From: Carboxylicivirga sp964602515
GTDB taxonomy: Bacteria > Bacteroidota > Bacteroidia > Bacteroidales > Marinilabiliaceae
Assembly (NCBI GenBank): GCA_964602515.1
Contig: CAZRRJ010000002.1
Coordinates: 558,001-622,000 of the forward strand
Reading direction: 5' to 3'
Length of the DNA stretch: 64,000 nt
In this document: piece by piece, positions 8,881 to 18,256 of the stretch
Position numbering within the stretch: position 1 is the stretch's first letter
Layout of the letters: the number at the start of each line of letters is the position of its first letter
Program-made: the position numbers and the translations under genes
The notes under the pieces: model-generated
Databases searched by the model: none
Told to the model about the DNA's origin: nothing
What the model saw: only the letters and a program-made list of their open reading frames with translations

Positions 8881-10224
8881 CTATTCTCTATTAGTGCCTG
8901 CATCGTTAGCGGTTTTTATTTTTAAAGAGGCTTTCATAATTGCGCCTAAAGCAATCAGTAAACCAATATTTCCGGCTAAGAATGCAAAATCGTTAAGTTG
9001 AAGAAGAACAAATAGAAATGCATAAAGAATGCTTAGTGATACAAAGATCCAAAAGGCTTGGTACTTGTCCTTTATCATGCCATAAGAATAGCTTGTGACC
9101 AGTGAAATAATAGATATTGAGGCAACTATATAGGCCCATAAGAATCCAATGTGTTCACTTAATGCCGTGAGAACTGAAAAAAACAGAACCAAAGCCAGAC
9201 CCACCAGCAAATAGTGTATAATTTGGATTTCTTTCTTTTTAACCAACTCGATAAAAAGAAAAACCAGTAATGTAAGACAGATAATAAGGATACCATATTT
9301 TGCAGATCTTAATGATTTTTGATAATGATTTACGGGGTCGTAGAGTTGAACTCCAAACTGATGTTCGTTAATGCTGTATTGTTTACCAATCCAATGTTGC
9401 GGAAAGTTTCGGTTTAAATGTGTTATAGTCCATTGTGCAGTAAAACCACTGTCATCAACATTGCGGTTGATAGGTAAAAATGAGCCCATAAAGCTGGGGT
9501 TCATCCAGCCTGATTCAAGATTAATATTGGTTATTTTGCCAATAGGGTTGAAAGCAATGCTTTTAGCTCCACTTAAGTTTATATTGGCTTCAAAATTCTT
9601 TTGGCTGTTAAGCATATTGCCCAATATTGGAGTTTTAAATGTAACACCTGATGACGAAAGATCGTTTGTTATTAGTCCTGATTCAGGATCAAGTGATTTA
9701 TCCTGCCATTTAAATATAAATTCGCCTTTTACGCCCCTGTTATCTGAAATGCCAAATGTTATGTGTGCATTTGCCCAATCAATCTCGTCTGCTTGTACAG
9801 CAATTTTACTGATTGAAACAAAGTGGCCTTTAAGTTTTAAGTCAGCATTGTAAAGTACTTGTTTATAAATTCCCCGGTACCTTATCTCAGGGTTTATCTG
9901 GCCTGTAACAGATAAATCATCGGGCATAATATGTAACCACTGTTTTATTTTTACTTGTGTTTGTTCGCTTGTCTTATTGTTTTCGCTTGTATGGTAAGTG
10001 TAAATGGGTACATGAAGTACAGGACCTGAGACGAGTTGCTGGCCTCCCCATTGTTGCATCATCTCTTGTTCTACTTGCTGTTCTGTGTGTTCTCGTTCCC
10101 GTATAACGGATTTAACCATGCCGAGAGGAATTAACAGTAACAGAACCAAGAGGCCTATTATTGTAAGCTTGAATGTGGTGGTCTGATGCCAATTAATTGG
10201 TTTTGATGTGTTAGTTGTTTCCAT
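8881..10224 (-). CDS. creD: CreD family inner-membrane protein
   Basis: A 447-residue membrane protein of the CreD (cell envelope integrity) family. One N-terminal transmembrane helix (about 16-36) is followed by a large periplasmic region with the CreD-type segment QWGGQQLVSGPVLHVPI, then five or six helices from about residue 305 onwards. In E. coli, creD is controlled by CreBC and affects colicin tolerance and envelope; the biochemical role is unknown. Here it follows a small winged-helix regulator and a four- to five-helix membrane protein, a grouping that recurs in Bacteroidota, so regulation probably comes from that regulator rather than CreB. Confidence 0.9.
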   Translation of the reverse strand: METTNTSKPINWHQTTTFKLTIIGLLVLLLLIPLGMVKSVIREREHTEQQVEQEMMQQWGGQQLVSGPVLHVPIYTYHTSENNKTSEQTQVKIKQWLHIMPDDLSVTGQINPEIRYRGIYKQVLYNADLKLKGHFVSISKIAVQADEIDWANAHITFGISDNRGVKGEFIFKWQDKSLDPESGLITNDLSSSGVTFKTPILGNMLNSQKNFEANINLSGAKSIAFNPIGKITNINLESGWMNPSFMGSFLPINRNVDDSGFTAQWTITHLNRNFPQHWIGKQYSINEHQFGVQLYDPVNHYQKSLRSAKYGILIICLTLLVFLFIELVKKKEIQIIHYLLVGLALVLFFSVLTALSEHIGFLWAYIVASISIISLVTSYSYGMIKDKYQAFWIFVSLSILYAFLFVLLQLNDFAFLAGNIGLLIALGAIMKASLKIKTANDAGTNRE

Positions 10225-10275
10225 ATTTGTAGTATTAAAAGTACTTTGAAAAACAAAGTGTATGTATAAAAAAAA

Positions 10276-10572
10276 TTAAATGCCTCCTAATAACTGCTCC
10301 AGTGCAGCTAAATGTTTTTTAAAACTGATGCGCCCCAAGTCGCTTGCGCTATATGTTGTATTGGGCTTGCGTCCGATAAATTGTTTAGAAACTGTAATGA
10401 GCTGATGTTTTTCTAAAGCTTTTAAATGACTGGCCAGGTTACCATCTGTTACGCCAAGTAAATCTTTAAAACTATTAAAATCTAAAGCATCATTGACCAT
10501 AAGGGCCGACATGATGCCAAGCCTGACCCTGTTTTCAAAGTTTTTATTTAAGCCTTCTATTATAGTCTTCAT
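10276..10572 (-). CDS. Winged-helix transcriptional regulator (ArsR/MarR-like, HTH_34 type)
   Basis: A 98-residue single-domain DNA-binding protein. RLGIMSALMVNDALDFNSF is the first helix pair. The recognition region is DLLGVTDGNLASHLKALEKH, and the wing is ISVKQ/FIGRKPNTTYSAS. This is the compact 'winged helix DNA-binding domain' family common in Bacteroidota. No ligand-binding cysteines are present, so it is unlikely to be a metal sensor. Its start overlaps the end of the upstream membrane-protein gene by 4 bases, and creD follows 51 bases later, so all three are probably one operon that it may control. Confidence 0.87.
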   Translation of the reverse strand: MKTIIEGLNKNFENRVRLGIMSALMVNDALDFNSFKDLLGVTDGNLASHLKALEKHQLITVSKQFIGRKPNTTYSASDLGRISFKKHLAALEQLLGGI

Positions 10573-11204
10573 CGGTCGTATTTATAATACATACTGATGC
10601 CATATACAATGTGGAAAACACCAAAACCAAGCGTCCAGAAAATAAGACCATAATTTAAAAATATACCCGCTAATAAGCCTAGTGCTATTTCGGTATATGC
10701 CAGGTATTGTATGTCACGGTGTGTATGTCTTGATACCATTAAAAGTGCCAGACCGTAAAAGATAAGCATGACAGAGGCGACTAATCGAATGTTTTCGTGG
10801 TAAATAAGAATGAGACTAAAAGCACCACCAATCGCTAGAATAGAAATAAGATTCCATGCAACTTTTTTAGCCGCATGTGTCCAGAATTTAGCATTTGATT
10901 TTTTTGCTTTTCGCCAACTAAGGTACCATGCTGAAGTTACTGCAAGCGTAAAAACAGCAACTGCCGTTAGCACCATACCTAAACGAACAAAGCTTGTGTT
11001 GGTTGATTTAAGCCCTCGCATGTACTCATCGTATACGTTTCCACCCTGATCAAGAACAATATAATAGGCAAATGCAGCTCCTAAAATTGCGATAACTCCT
11101 GCAGCAATGCCTGATAATCCACTTAAAGACAGGAATTTTGAGGATTGTTCCATCATTTGCCTTATAGCTTTTATATCTTCTAAAGATTCTTCTTGGTTCT
11201 TCAT
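10569..11204 (-). CDS. Integral membrane protein, first gene of the creD operon
   Basis: A 211-residue protein with a soluble N-terminal 35 residues (EESLEDIKAIRQMMEQS) and about six hydrophobic helices (near 40-60, 85-105, 120-140, 140-160, 170-185 and 190-205). I do not recognise an enzymatic motif. Homologous arrangements pair such a protein with the small winged-helix regulator. By analogy with membrane partners of one-component regulators it might tether or sense envelope state, but that is inference. Translation of the next gene is coupled by a 4-base overlap. Confidence 0.8.
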   Translation of the reverse strand: MKNQEESLEDIKAIRQMMEQSSKFLSLSGLSGIAAGVIAILGAAFAYYIVLDQGGNVYDEYMRGLKSTNTSFVRLGMVLTAVAVFTLAVTSAWYLSWRKAKKSNAKFWTHAAKKVAWNLISILAIGGAFSLILIYHENIRLVASVMLIFYGLALLMVSRHTHRDIQYLAYTEIALGLLAGIFLNYGLIFWTLGFGVFHIVYGISMYYKYDR

Positions 11205-11323
11205 GTCATAGTACTTTGCATCACAAAGTAAAGTAAAAAGATAATGATCTCAAAATTTATAATACAAATAATGTTGGAAACATTTTAATGACATGGTTGT
11301 TTCTTTCAAAAAAATACGGATTT

Positions 11324-11764
11324 ATGTACAAAGGATTAATACACGCACATAGTGGTCTGAGATACTTAATTTTAATGCTTTTGTTAATTGTAATTATTCA
11401 GAGTTTACTAGGGTGGTTAAGGCAACGTAATTTTACCGTCAATCATAAAAAGACAGTTAAGCTAAATGTATTCTTTATTGTTTTTCAGTTTTTGCTTGGC
11501 ATAGCCTTATTTTTTATCAGTTCAAAGGTCATGTATGATCCGGTTATGCTAAAAAGCAGTTTATTGCGCTTTTTTACTTTAGAGCACCCCTTGATGATGT
11601 TAATTGCATTTGTTATAATAATTTACAGTTCAGCAAAAGCAAAATTGGGTGGTAGCTATAAAGTTCATAAAAAATTGTTCTGGTATTACATTCTGAGCCT
11701 TGTCATAATAATTGCATCAATACCCTGGCCTTTTCGTGAGCAACTGGGAGCAAGCTGGTTTTAA
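11324..11764 (+). CDS. Small four-helix membrane protein
   Basis: A 146-residue hydrophobic protein beginning MYKGLIHAHSGLRYL. It has four transmembrane segments (roughly 12-30, 47-67, 84-104 and 115-135) and conserved-looking histidines in HAHSG and in EHPLMM, reminiscent of heme-ligating bundle proteins. Related Bacteroidota proteins are annotated only as hypothetical or cytochrome-b-like. The frame is open 12 codons further upstream (11288), but the methionine at 11324 begins the recognisable region. It is divergent from the creD operon and precedes the ABC transporter genes. Confidence 0.75.
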   Translation: MYKGLIHAHSGLRYLILMLLLIVIIQSLLGWLRQRNFTVNHKKTVKLNVFFIVFQFLLGIALFFISSKVMYDPVMLKSSLLRFFTLEHPLMMLIAFVIIIYSSAKAKLGGSYKVHKKLFWYYILSLVIIIASIPWPFREQLGASWF

Positions 11765-11845
11765 TCCGGGATCTGATAGATGTTGTATTTAATTGTAAGT
11801 GAAAAACATTATCTTCACGACACATTAAATTACAACAACTAAACT

Positions 11846-12781
11846 ATGATATTTTTAGAAGCAAAGCAGGTGGTTAAGAAATATGCTAACCATCTTGCAC
11901 TTAACGAGGTTAATCTACAAGTCCCCGAGAACAGTATTTACGGTTTGCTGGGGCCAAATGGAGCCGGTAAAACGACCTTGATAAGAATTATCAATCAAAT
12001 TACAGGGCCTGACTCAGGAGAGATCATTTTAAATAACCGTCCTTTGCAGGCTGATGATGTACATCGTATTGGTTACTTGCCCGAGGAACGTGGCTTATAC
12101 AAAAAGATGAAAGTAGGAGAACAAGCCCTTTATCTTGCCCGTCTTAAAGGTTTGTCGCGCCATGATGCGCTTAAAAAGCTTAAATTCTGGTTTGAGAAAT
12201 TTGAAATACAACCATGGTGGGATAAGAAGGTAGAGGAGCTTTCTAAAGGAATGCAACAAAAGATACAGTTTGTTGTGACTGTACTGCATGAGCCTAAATT
12301 ACTTATTTTTGATGAGCCATTTAGTGGTTTCGACCCCATTAATGCTAACTTGCTTAAGCAAGAGATACTTAAGCTTAAAGAAAATGGAGCTACCATTCTC
12401 TTTTCAACACACAATATGGGTTCAGTTGAGGAGCTTTGTGATCATATAACATTGATTAATAAGTCAAAAACAATTTTAACAGGTCAGATTGATGAAATAC
12501 GTCAGGGGTATAAGGACAACCTGATTAAATTTGATTTTTCCGGCGATACTGCTGTTATCAGGGAAAAACTAAGCGGGAATTTTAATGTTAAAAAGATAGA
12601 TAATGTTAATGGTTATAATACTGCATTTGTGAAGATGTTGAATGAGGCAACTATTAATGATATGATAGGTGCTGTAATAAACGATGCCCGGATTCATGGC
12701 TTACAGGAAGTATTACCAACCATGAATGATATTTTTATTAAAGTTGTAGAGCAAAGTAACCTGTCTAAATCCCAAAAATAG
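11846..12781 (+). CDS. ABC transporter ATP-binding protein (NatA-like exporter)
   Basis: A 311-residue ATPase subunit. Walker A is GPNGAGKTT, the signature region is LSKGMQQK (in place of LSGGQ), and Walker B is LLIFDEPFSGFDP with the switch histidine in FSTHNM. The extra C-terminal domain of about 80 residues and the phrase YLPEERGLYKKMKV are typical of the DrrA/NatA group of ABC-2 exporters. The permease gene starts 6 bases after its stop. NatAB in Bacillus exports sodium; the substrate here is not known. Confidence 0.92.
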   Translation: MIFLEAKQVVKKYANHLALNEVNLQVPENSIYGLLGPNGAGKTTLIRIINQITGPDSGEIILNNRPLQADDVHRIGYLPEERGLYKKMKVGEQALYLARLKGLSRHDALKKLKFWFEKFEIQPWWDKKVEELSKGMQQKIQFVVTVLHEPKLLIFDEPFSGFDPINANLLKQEILKLKENGATILFSTHNMGSVEELCDHITLINKSKTILTGQIDEIRQGYKDNLIKFDFSGDTAVIREKLSGNFNVKKIDNVNGYNTAFVKMLNEATINDMIGAVINDARIHGLQEVLPTMNDIFIKVVEQSNLSKSQK

Positions 12782-12787
12782 TTCATC

Positions 12788-14134
12788 ATGAGTAAAATTT
12801 CACTAATAATACAACGCGAGTACTTAACGCGCATAAAAAAGAAGAGCTTTGTTGTAATGACGGTTATTGGCCCTTTGCTTTTTGCTGCAATGATGGTATT
12901 GCCGGCCTGGTTTGCTTCAATGGAAGATACAGGTAGTAAGAGGATTGCTGTTATTGACCAAACCCAACAATATACCAATGTTATAAAAAATACAGAATAT
13001 TTAAGCTTTGACTGGTTAGAAAATGCAGATATTGAAAATATATCTGATTCATACCAGGGAGATGGTTATGATGCCTATATAATTATTGAGCAAGATTTAT
13101 TAAAGAATCCTGATGCCGTTAAAATTTATTCAGAGACTCAAATAACAATTGATGTAAAAAACCATGTATCCCAAAATCTTGAGAGGTATTTGGAAAATGA
13201 GAAACTCTCAAGTTACAGAATCGATGGTCTGGATGCAATCATTAAGGATATTCATGATGTTAGCGTACATGTTAAAACAATTAAGTTAGGAGAAGATGGT
13301 AGTGAAACGGAGAGTTCAACTGAGCTGTTAATGGCGATATCTTTCATTTTTGCAATGTTAATCTACTTTTTTGTTATTATGTATGGCGTGCAGGTAATGC
13401 GTGGTGTAATGGAAGAAAAAGTAAACCGGATTGTGGAAATAATTGTTTCATCGGTTAAGCCTTTCCAGTTAATGATGGGTAAAATAATAGGAATTGCTTT
13501 GGTTGCTATTACGCAGTTTTTGTTATGGGTTGTTTTAACAATTGGAATTGTATCTGTAATAAATACCGCCTTTATTGGAGATACAGGTGAAGCCATGGCA
13601 TCTGATAGTAATATTGAGATGGTACAGTCAATGGCTGCTGATGGTGCACCAACTGCATCCGGGTTTGAAAAGCAATTTGGAAGTATTCTTGAAAAAGCTT
13701 TAAGTGTTGATCTCATAAGTAGCTTGTTTGCCTTTTTGTTTTACTTTATTGGTGGCTATTTGTTGTACGCAAGTTTGTTTGCTGCTGTTGGTGCTGCAAT
13801 AGACAGTGAGACGGACGGACAGCAATTTATGATGCCAGTTATGTTACCTCTGATAATTTCAATCTATATTGCTATGGCTGTTTTTCGCAATCCGGGTGGC
13901 GATATTGCTTTTTGGTTTTCAATGGTACCGTTTACATCCCCAATTATAATGATGGCACGAATCCCTTTTAACCCACCATTGTGGGAAGTATTTCTATCGA
14001 TGGCAATATTGGCAGGTACCTTTATTTTTACAACATGGTTTTCAGGACGTATCTATCGTACAGGCATTCTTATGTATGGTAAAAAGGTGTCGTACAAAGA
14101 ATTATGGAAGTGGTTTAAGTTTGCAGGTAAATAA
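12788..14134 (+). CDS. ABC-2 type transporter permease (NatB-like)
   Basis: A 448-residue permease. One N-terminal helix (about 20-40) is followed by a large extracytoplasmic domain (40-175) and then five or six helices from 180 to 430. This is the ABC-2/NatB arrangement. Between the second and third of the later helices is an extra loop of about 50 residues rich in Asp, Ser and Ala. It forms an exporter with the ATPase encoded 6 bases upstream; the substrate is unknown. Confidence 0.9.
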   Translation: MSKISLIIQREYLTRIKKKSFVVMTVIGPLLFAAMMVLPAWFASMEDTGSKRIAVIDQTQQYTNVIKNTEYLSFDWLENADIENISDSYQGDGYDAYIIIEQDLLKNPDAVKIYSETQITIDVKNHVSQNLERYLENEKLSSYRIDGLDAIIKDIHDVSVHVKTIKLGEDGSETESSTELLMAISFIFAMLIYFFVIMYGVQVMRGVMEEKVNRIVEIIVSSVKPFQLMMGKIIGIALVAITQFLLWVVLTIGIVSVINTAFIGDTGEAMASDSNIEMVQSMAADGAPTASGFEKQFGSILEKALSVDLISSLFAFLFYFIGGYLLYASLFAAVGAAIDSETDGQQFMMPVMLPLIISIYIAMAVFRNPGGDIAFWFSMVPFTSPIIMMARIPFNPPLWEVFLSMAILAGTFIFTTWFSGRIYRTGILMYGKKVSYKELWKWFKFAGK

Positions 14135-14162
14135 CAGAATACATTATAATATAACATTTTTA

Positions 14163-14186
14163 AGCCGGCTCTGTCCGGCTTTTTTA
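14163..14186 (+). terminator. Rho-independent terminator after the ABC exporter genes
   Basis: The stem AGCCGG/CCGGCT (14163-14168 with 14175-14180), with a 6-nt loop, is followed by a run of T. It starts about 30 bases after the permease stop codon. Confidence 0.85.
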
Positions 14187-14238
14187 ATGCTCCAATATTA
14201 ATTTTGTGTATTTTAGAGCTTGAAACGAAACAAAAGAT

Positions 14239-15171
14239 ATGCGAATAGCAATTATAGATCTGGGAACCAATACATTTAACTTATTAGTTGCTGAAACAAC
14301 AGCTGATGCAAGTTATAATATATTGCTTGAAACCAAATATCCGGCTAAATTAGGTAAAGGTGGTATCAATGATAAAAGAATACTGCCTGAGGCTATGGAC
14401 AGGGGAATTACGGCATTGAAGACTCACCTTAAAACAATGGAGCCTTATAAGGTGGATAAAATTGTTTGTATGGCCACAGCAGCCATTAGAAGTGCATCAA
14501 ATGGGTCAGTATTTGTTGAAAGGGTAAAAAAAGAGCTGGGTCTTAATATTAATGTGATTGATGGGCAAAAAGAAGCTCAGCTGATTTTTGATGGTGTAAA
14601 ACAAGTTATCCCAATAGGAGAGGAGCGCGTTATGATTCTGGATATTGGCGGTGGATCTAACGAGTTTATAATTGCTAATAAAGATGGGATACTATGGAAA
14701 CATAGCTTTGATTTGGGTATAGCACGCTTGCTCGATCGTTTTCAACCATCCGACCCTGTTACTACAGACGAAATAAAAGATATTGAAGCTTATATAAAAG
14801 ATGAGCTTCAACTGTTATATACTGCTTTAAGCAAATATCCAACCCAAATATTAATTGGTTCATCGGGTTCTTTTGATACTATTTCAGGTATGATTGCAGC
14901 CATTCATCACCCTCATATGGATATGAAAAAAGTAATGACTTATAAAATACCTATTGAATTAGCGAAAAAACAACACAGTATATTTCTGAAATCAACAGCT
15001 GAAGAACGTAAAAATATGAAACGTATGGATTTACATAGGGTTGAAATGATAGTTCTCGCAAGTATTTTTATTAACTTCATCGTCGAAGAATTTAAAATTG
15101 AAGAAATCTGGCAGTGTGGATTTGCACTTAAAGAAGGTACAATACACCAGATTTTAAATAAGCAACTGTAA
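14239..15171 (+). CDS. Ppx/GppA family phosphatase (exopolyphosphatase-like)
   Basis: A 310-residue member of the ASKHA-fold Ppx/GppA family, which hydrolyses inorganic polyphosphate or pppGpp. The N-terminal phosphate loop IDLGTNTFNLLVAE, the second loop ILDIGGGSNEFI and the acidic EAQLIFDGV are all present. The length is that of the two-domain core only; the C-terminal HD-like domain of E. coli Ppx (about 510 residues) is absent, as is usual for Bacteroidota versions. A response regulator gene starts 11 bases later, so the two are probably co-transcribed. Confidence 0.9.
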   Translation: MRIAIIDLGTNTFNLLVAETTADASYNILLETKYPAKLGKGGINDKRILPEAMDRGITALKTHLKTMEPYKVDKIVCMATAAIRSASNGSVFVERVKKELGLNINVIDGQKEAQLIFDGVKQVIPIGEERVMILDIGGGSNEFIIANKDGILWKHSFDLGIARLLDRFQPSDPVTTDEIKDIEAYIKDELQLLYTALSKYPTQILIGSSGSFDTISGMIAAIHHPHMDMKKVMTYKIPIELAKKQHSIFLKSTAEERKNMKRMDLHRVEMIVLASIFINFIVEEFKIEEIWQCGFALKEGTIHQILNKQL

Positions 15172-15182
15172 CTTTTTATAAC

Positions 15183-16346
15183 ATGGCAAAAATATTAGTT
15201 ATTGATGACCAGCGCAGCATTCGTAATACACTTAAAGATATATTAGAATACGAAAATCATTCGGTTGATTTGGCGGAAGATGGAGAACAGGGGATAGAAC
15301 AGTATAAAGCTGACAAATATGATGTTGTGCTTTGCGATATTAAGATGCCCAATATGGATGGTATGGAAGTATTGGATAAATTACATGATTTGAACCATGA
15401 GGCACCTGTTATTATGATCTCCGGACATGGAAATATTGATACTGCTGTTGAGGCAATTAAAAAGGGAGCATACGATTTTATTGAAAAGCCACTTGACTTG
15501 AACCGAATGCTGGTTACCATTCGTAATGCTATTGAAAAAAAGGATTTGGTTACTGAAACGAAGGTGCTTAAGCGAAAAGTTAGTAAAACCTATGAGATGA
15601 TTGGAGAGTCTGAGCCAATTGTTAAGGTGAAAGAAATGATTGATAAAGTTGCTATAACTGATGCACGAGTACTTATTACCGGTGAAAATGGCACGGGTAA
15701 GGAGCTTGTAGCTAGATGGTTGCATGAAAAAAGTAGTCGGGCTGATCAACCATTTGTGGAAGTTAATTGTGCTGCAATTCCTTCTGAGTTAATTGAGAGT
15801 GAGTTGTTTGGTCATGAAAAAGGGGCTTTTACCTCAGCACATAAATTGCGTAAAGGTAAGTTTGAACAAGCCAATGGTGGTACAATCTTCTTGGATGAGA
15901 TAGGTGATATGAGCCTGTCGGCTCAGGCTAAAGTTCTTCGTGCTTTGCAAGAGAATATTATAAGTAGAGTTGGTAGCGATAAGGATATAAAAATTAATGT
16001 ACGTGTATTGGCAGCAACCAATAAAAGCCTGAAAGAAGAAATTGCCAACAATAATTTTCGTGAAGATTTATACCATCGCTTAAGTGTAATCCTTATTCAT
16101 GTGCCTGCCTTAAATGACCGTAAGGAAGACATTCCATTATTAACAGAGCATTTTAAGCATATAATATGTGATGATTTGGGTATGGCTGTTAAAACCTTTT
16201 CAGATGAGGCTGTTGAAGAGTTGAAGTCAATCAACTGGACAGGTAATATTCGTGAATTTCGTAATGTAATAGAACGCTTGATAATTTTAGGACAGGATAC
16301 AATTACAAAAGATGATGTGTTATCATATGCACGTCCAATGAATTAG
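15183..16346 (+). CDS. Sigma-54-type response regulator without a DNA-binding domain
   Basis: 387 residues. The receiver domain (1-120) has phospho-acceptor Asp52 in VLCDIKMPNMDG. The AAA+ sigma-54 activator domain (about 140-375) has Walker A GENGTGKE and Walker B GGTIFLDEIGD. The sigma-54 contact loop reads GAFTSA (214-219) rather than GAFTGA. The protein stops just after NWTGNIREFRNVIERL and lacks the Fis-type helix-turn-helix that would follow, so it may activate without binding an enhancer or act through a partner. No cognate kinase is adjacent; the nearest is the PAS kinase at 18.3 kb. Confidence 0.92.
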   Translation: MAKILVIDDQRSIRNTLKDILEYENHSVDLAEDGEQGIEQYKADKYDVVLCDIKMPNMDGMEVLDKLHDLNHEAPVIMISGHGNIDTAVEAIKKGAYDFIEKPLDLNRMLVTIRNAIEKKDLVTETKVLKRKVSKTYEMIGESEPIVKVKEMIDKVAITDARVLITGENGTGKELVARWLHEKSSRADQPFVEVNCAAIPSELIESELFGHEKGAFTSAHKLRKGKFEQANGGTIFLDEIGDMSLSAQAKVLRALQENIISRVGSDKDIKINVRVLAATNKSLKEEIANNNFREDLYHRLSVILIHVPALNDRKEDIPLLTEHFKHIICDDLGMAVKTFSDEAVEELKSINWTGNIREFRNVIERLIILGQDTITKDDVLSYARPMN

Positions 16347-16440
16347 AATACCTTAAAAAGTATGTAAGCGGTTCTTTATTTTAGCTGATGCAAATAGAGA
16401 ACCGTTTCTTATATATAGTTCATATTTCATACTTGTTAAT

Positions 16441-17883
16441 ATGAGAGTTGAGAAAGATTTTTTAGGAGAAATCAGTTTACCAGATAAGGCACTTTATGGT
16501 ATTCATTCCATGCGTGCAGTCGAGAACTTCCCGGATCATACCCCTTTTTTTGTTGAGTGGTATAAAGCAATTGGGCAAGTGAAACTGGCTTGTTATCAGA
16601 CTTATAAGAAATTTAAGGCTGCTGCTAATGAAAAATTTAATTCAGATGGTCTCCCTATTGAATTTTTCTCTGATGAGCTTATTAAATCGCTTATAGAGAG
16701 TGCTGATAAAGTATGTGATGGACACGGTTATGAGCATTTTATTGTACCTGCTGTGCAAGGTGGAGCAGGTACATCAATTAATATGAATATAAATGAAATA
16801 ATTTCGAATCAGGCATTACAGGTTTTAGGTTATCCACTTGGTGAGTACGGAATTATTGACCCTTTTGAACAAGCCAACGTATATCAATCCACTAACGATG
16901 TAGTGCCCACTGGCTTAACGGTAGCAGCTATGCATTTGCTTAATAATTTGGAAGAAAGCATTAATGATTTGCGAAGAGAAATTGAAGAAATAGAGGGAGC
17001 ATATTGCAATATTCTCCGGCAGGGCTATACTCAAATGCAGGCAGCATTACCTTCAACCTATGACAGGCTTTTTAGTGCATATAATAATGCACTCTCACGC
17101 GATTGGTGGCGGGTATCAAAGTGTTCAGAACGCATTAAAGAGGTGAATCTGGGTGGAGGAGCAACAGGCTCGGGTATGAGTATTCCTCGTTTTTTTATAA
17201 TGCAGGTTGTTACTGAATTGCAACATATTACTGGATTACCAATCACACGAAGCGAGAATTTAGGTGATGCAACATCTAATCTGGATCGCTTTGTAGAAGT
17301 ACATGCCACTTTAAAAGCGCATGCTGTTAATTTAGAGAAAATGGTAAACGATTTACGTTTACTTAGTTCTGATTTGTTTATTAATAAGGAGCTTTTTATA
17401 CCTCAGCGCCAGGTGGGAAGCTCTATTATGCCCGGTAAAGTTAATCCGGTTATTCCGGAATTTGTAATAAGTGCAGTTCAAAAAGTATATGCTAATGATC
17501 AACAAATTTCAGGTTTATGTGGGCAAGGTTGTTTGGAACTTAACGCATACTTGCCTGGTATTGGCCATGCTTTATTAGACTCCTTAAAATTATTGATTGC
17601 ATGTAATAAAACCGTCAGGATAAACCTGATACAAGGTTTACACATTAAAAAAGATGCAGGTAAAACAGATGCTATTTATTTCAATCCATCTATTACAACA
17701 GCCTTGGTTCCTTATATTGGTTATCATCGTGCAAGTGAATTGTCTGAATGGATGAAGAAGAGTAAGCTTAGTATATTTGAAGCTAATGAGCAAATAGGAT
17801 TAATTAATCCAGATCATCTTAATACGTTGATGAAACCGGAAACATTAATTCGTCAGGGGTATAGCCTGAATGATCTTAGTTAA
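16441..17883 (+). CDS. aspA: Aspartate ammonia-lyase (aspartase)
   Basis: It converts L-aspartate to fumarate and ammonia. The 480-residue length and fumarase/aspartase fold match the family. The N terminus is RVEKDFLGEISLPDKALYG, the substrate site is QSTNDVVPTG, and the flexible signature loop GSSIMPGKVNPVIPE carries the catalytic serine. YGIHSMRAVENF near the start favours aspartase over fumarase C. It links the aspartate pool to the fumarate pool; the kinase of the aspartate pathway is 11 kb away, with no shared control seen. It is monocistronic by spacing. Confidence 0.88.
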   Translation: MRVEKDFLGEISLPDKALYGIHSMRAVENFPDHTPFFVEWYKAIGQVKLACYQTYKKFKAAANEKFNSDGLPIEFFSDELIKSLIESADKVCDGHGYEHFIVPAVQGGAGTSINMNINEIISNQALQVLGYPLGEYGIIDPFEQANVYQSTNDVVPTGLTVAAMHLLNNLEESINDLRREIEEIEGAYCNILRQGYTQMQAALPSTYDRLFSAYNNALSRDWWRVSKCSERIKEVNLGGGATGSGMSIPRFFIMQVVTELQHITGLPITRSENLGDATSNLDRFVEVHATLKAHAVNLEKMVNDLRLLSSDLFINKELFIPQRQVGSSIMPGKVNPVIPEFVISAVQKVYANDQQISGLCGQGCLELNAYLPGIGHALLDSLKLLIACNKTVRINLIQGLHIKKDAGKTDAIYFNPSITTALVPYIGYHRASELSEWMKKSKLSIFEANEQIGLINPDHLNTLMKPETLIRQGYSLNDLS

Positions 17884-18256
17884 CCGCATGTTGTTGTAAC
17901 ATACGGCTTTATGTAAGATAATCAGACAGCTTTCCTGTATATAACCTTTAAAAGTGTTAACAGGTTAATATCCGTTTAAAGTTAGTAGAACTAAATCTGA
18001 CCAATGATAATTAAGCATTTGTTTTAAGATCTGAAAAATCACAAGGAATGATTGTTAAACAGAGTTCTAATGAAAAATATCGTTTTGGCCTAACTTATAA
18101 CGTTCCAACAAATGTGCGTTTAGGCACACTAAATAATCAGGTTAATTTTCTGCTTAAGTAGTTCATCACCTATTGTTAGCCATCGGTCAATTTACCAGTG
18201 GATTTTAGGGTAAAATATGTTACTTTAGGTTTACTGAATATATCTGAAACTGAATT
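17884..18256. other. Gene-free stretch between aspA and the histidine kinase gene
   Basis: Only a weak imperfect hairpin directly after the aspA stop (CCGCATGTT/AACATACGG, about 17884-17908, followed by a short T run) can be pointed to as a possible terminator. I see no open frame or repeat in the rest. Confidence 0.45.
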
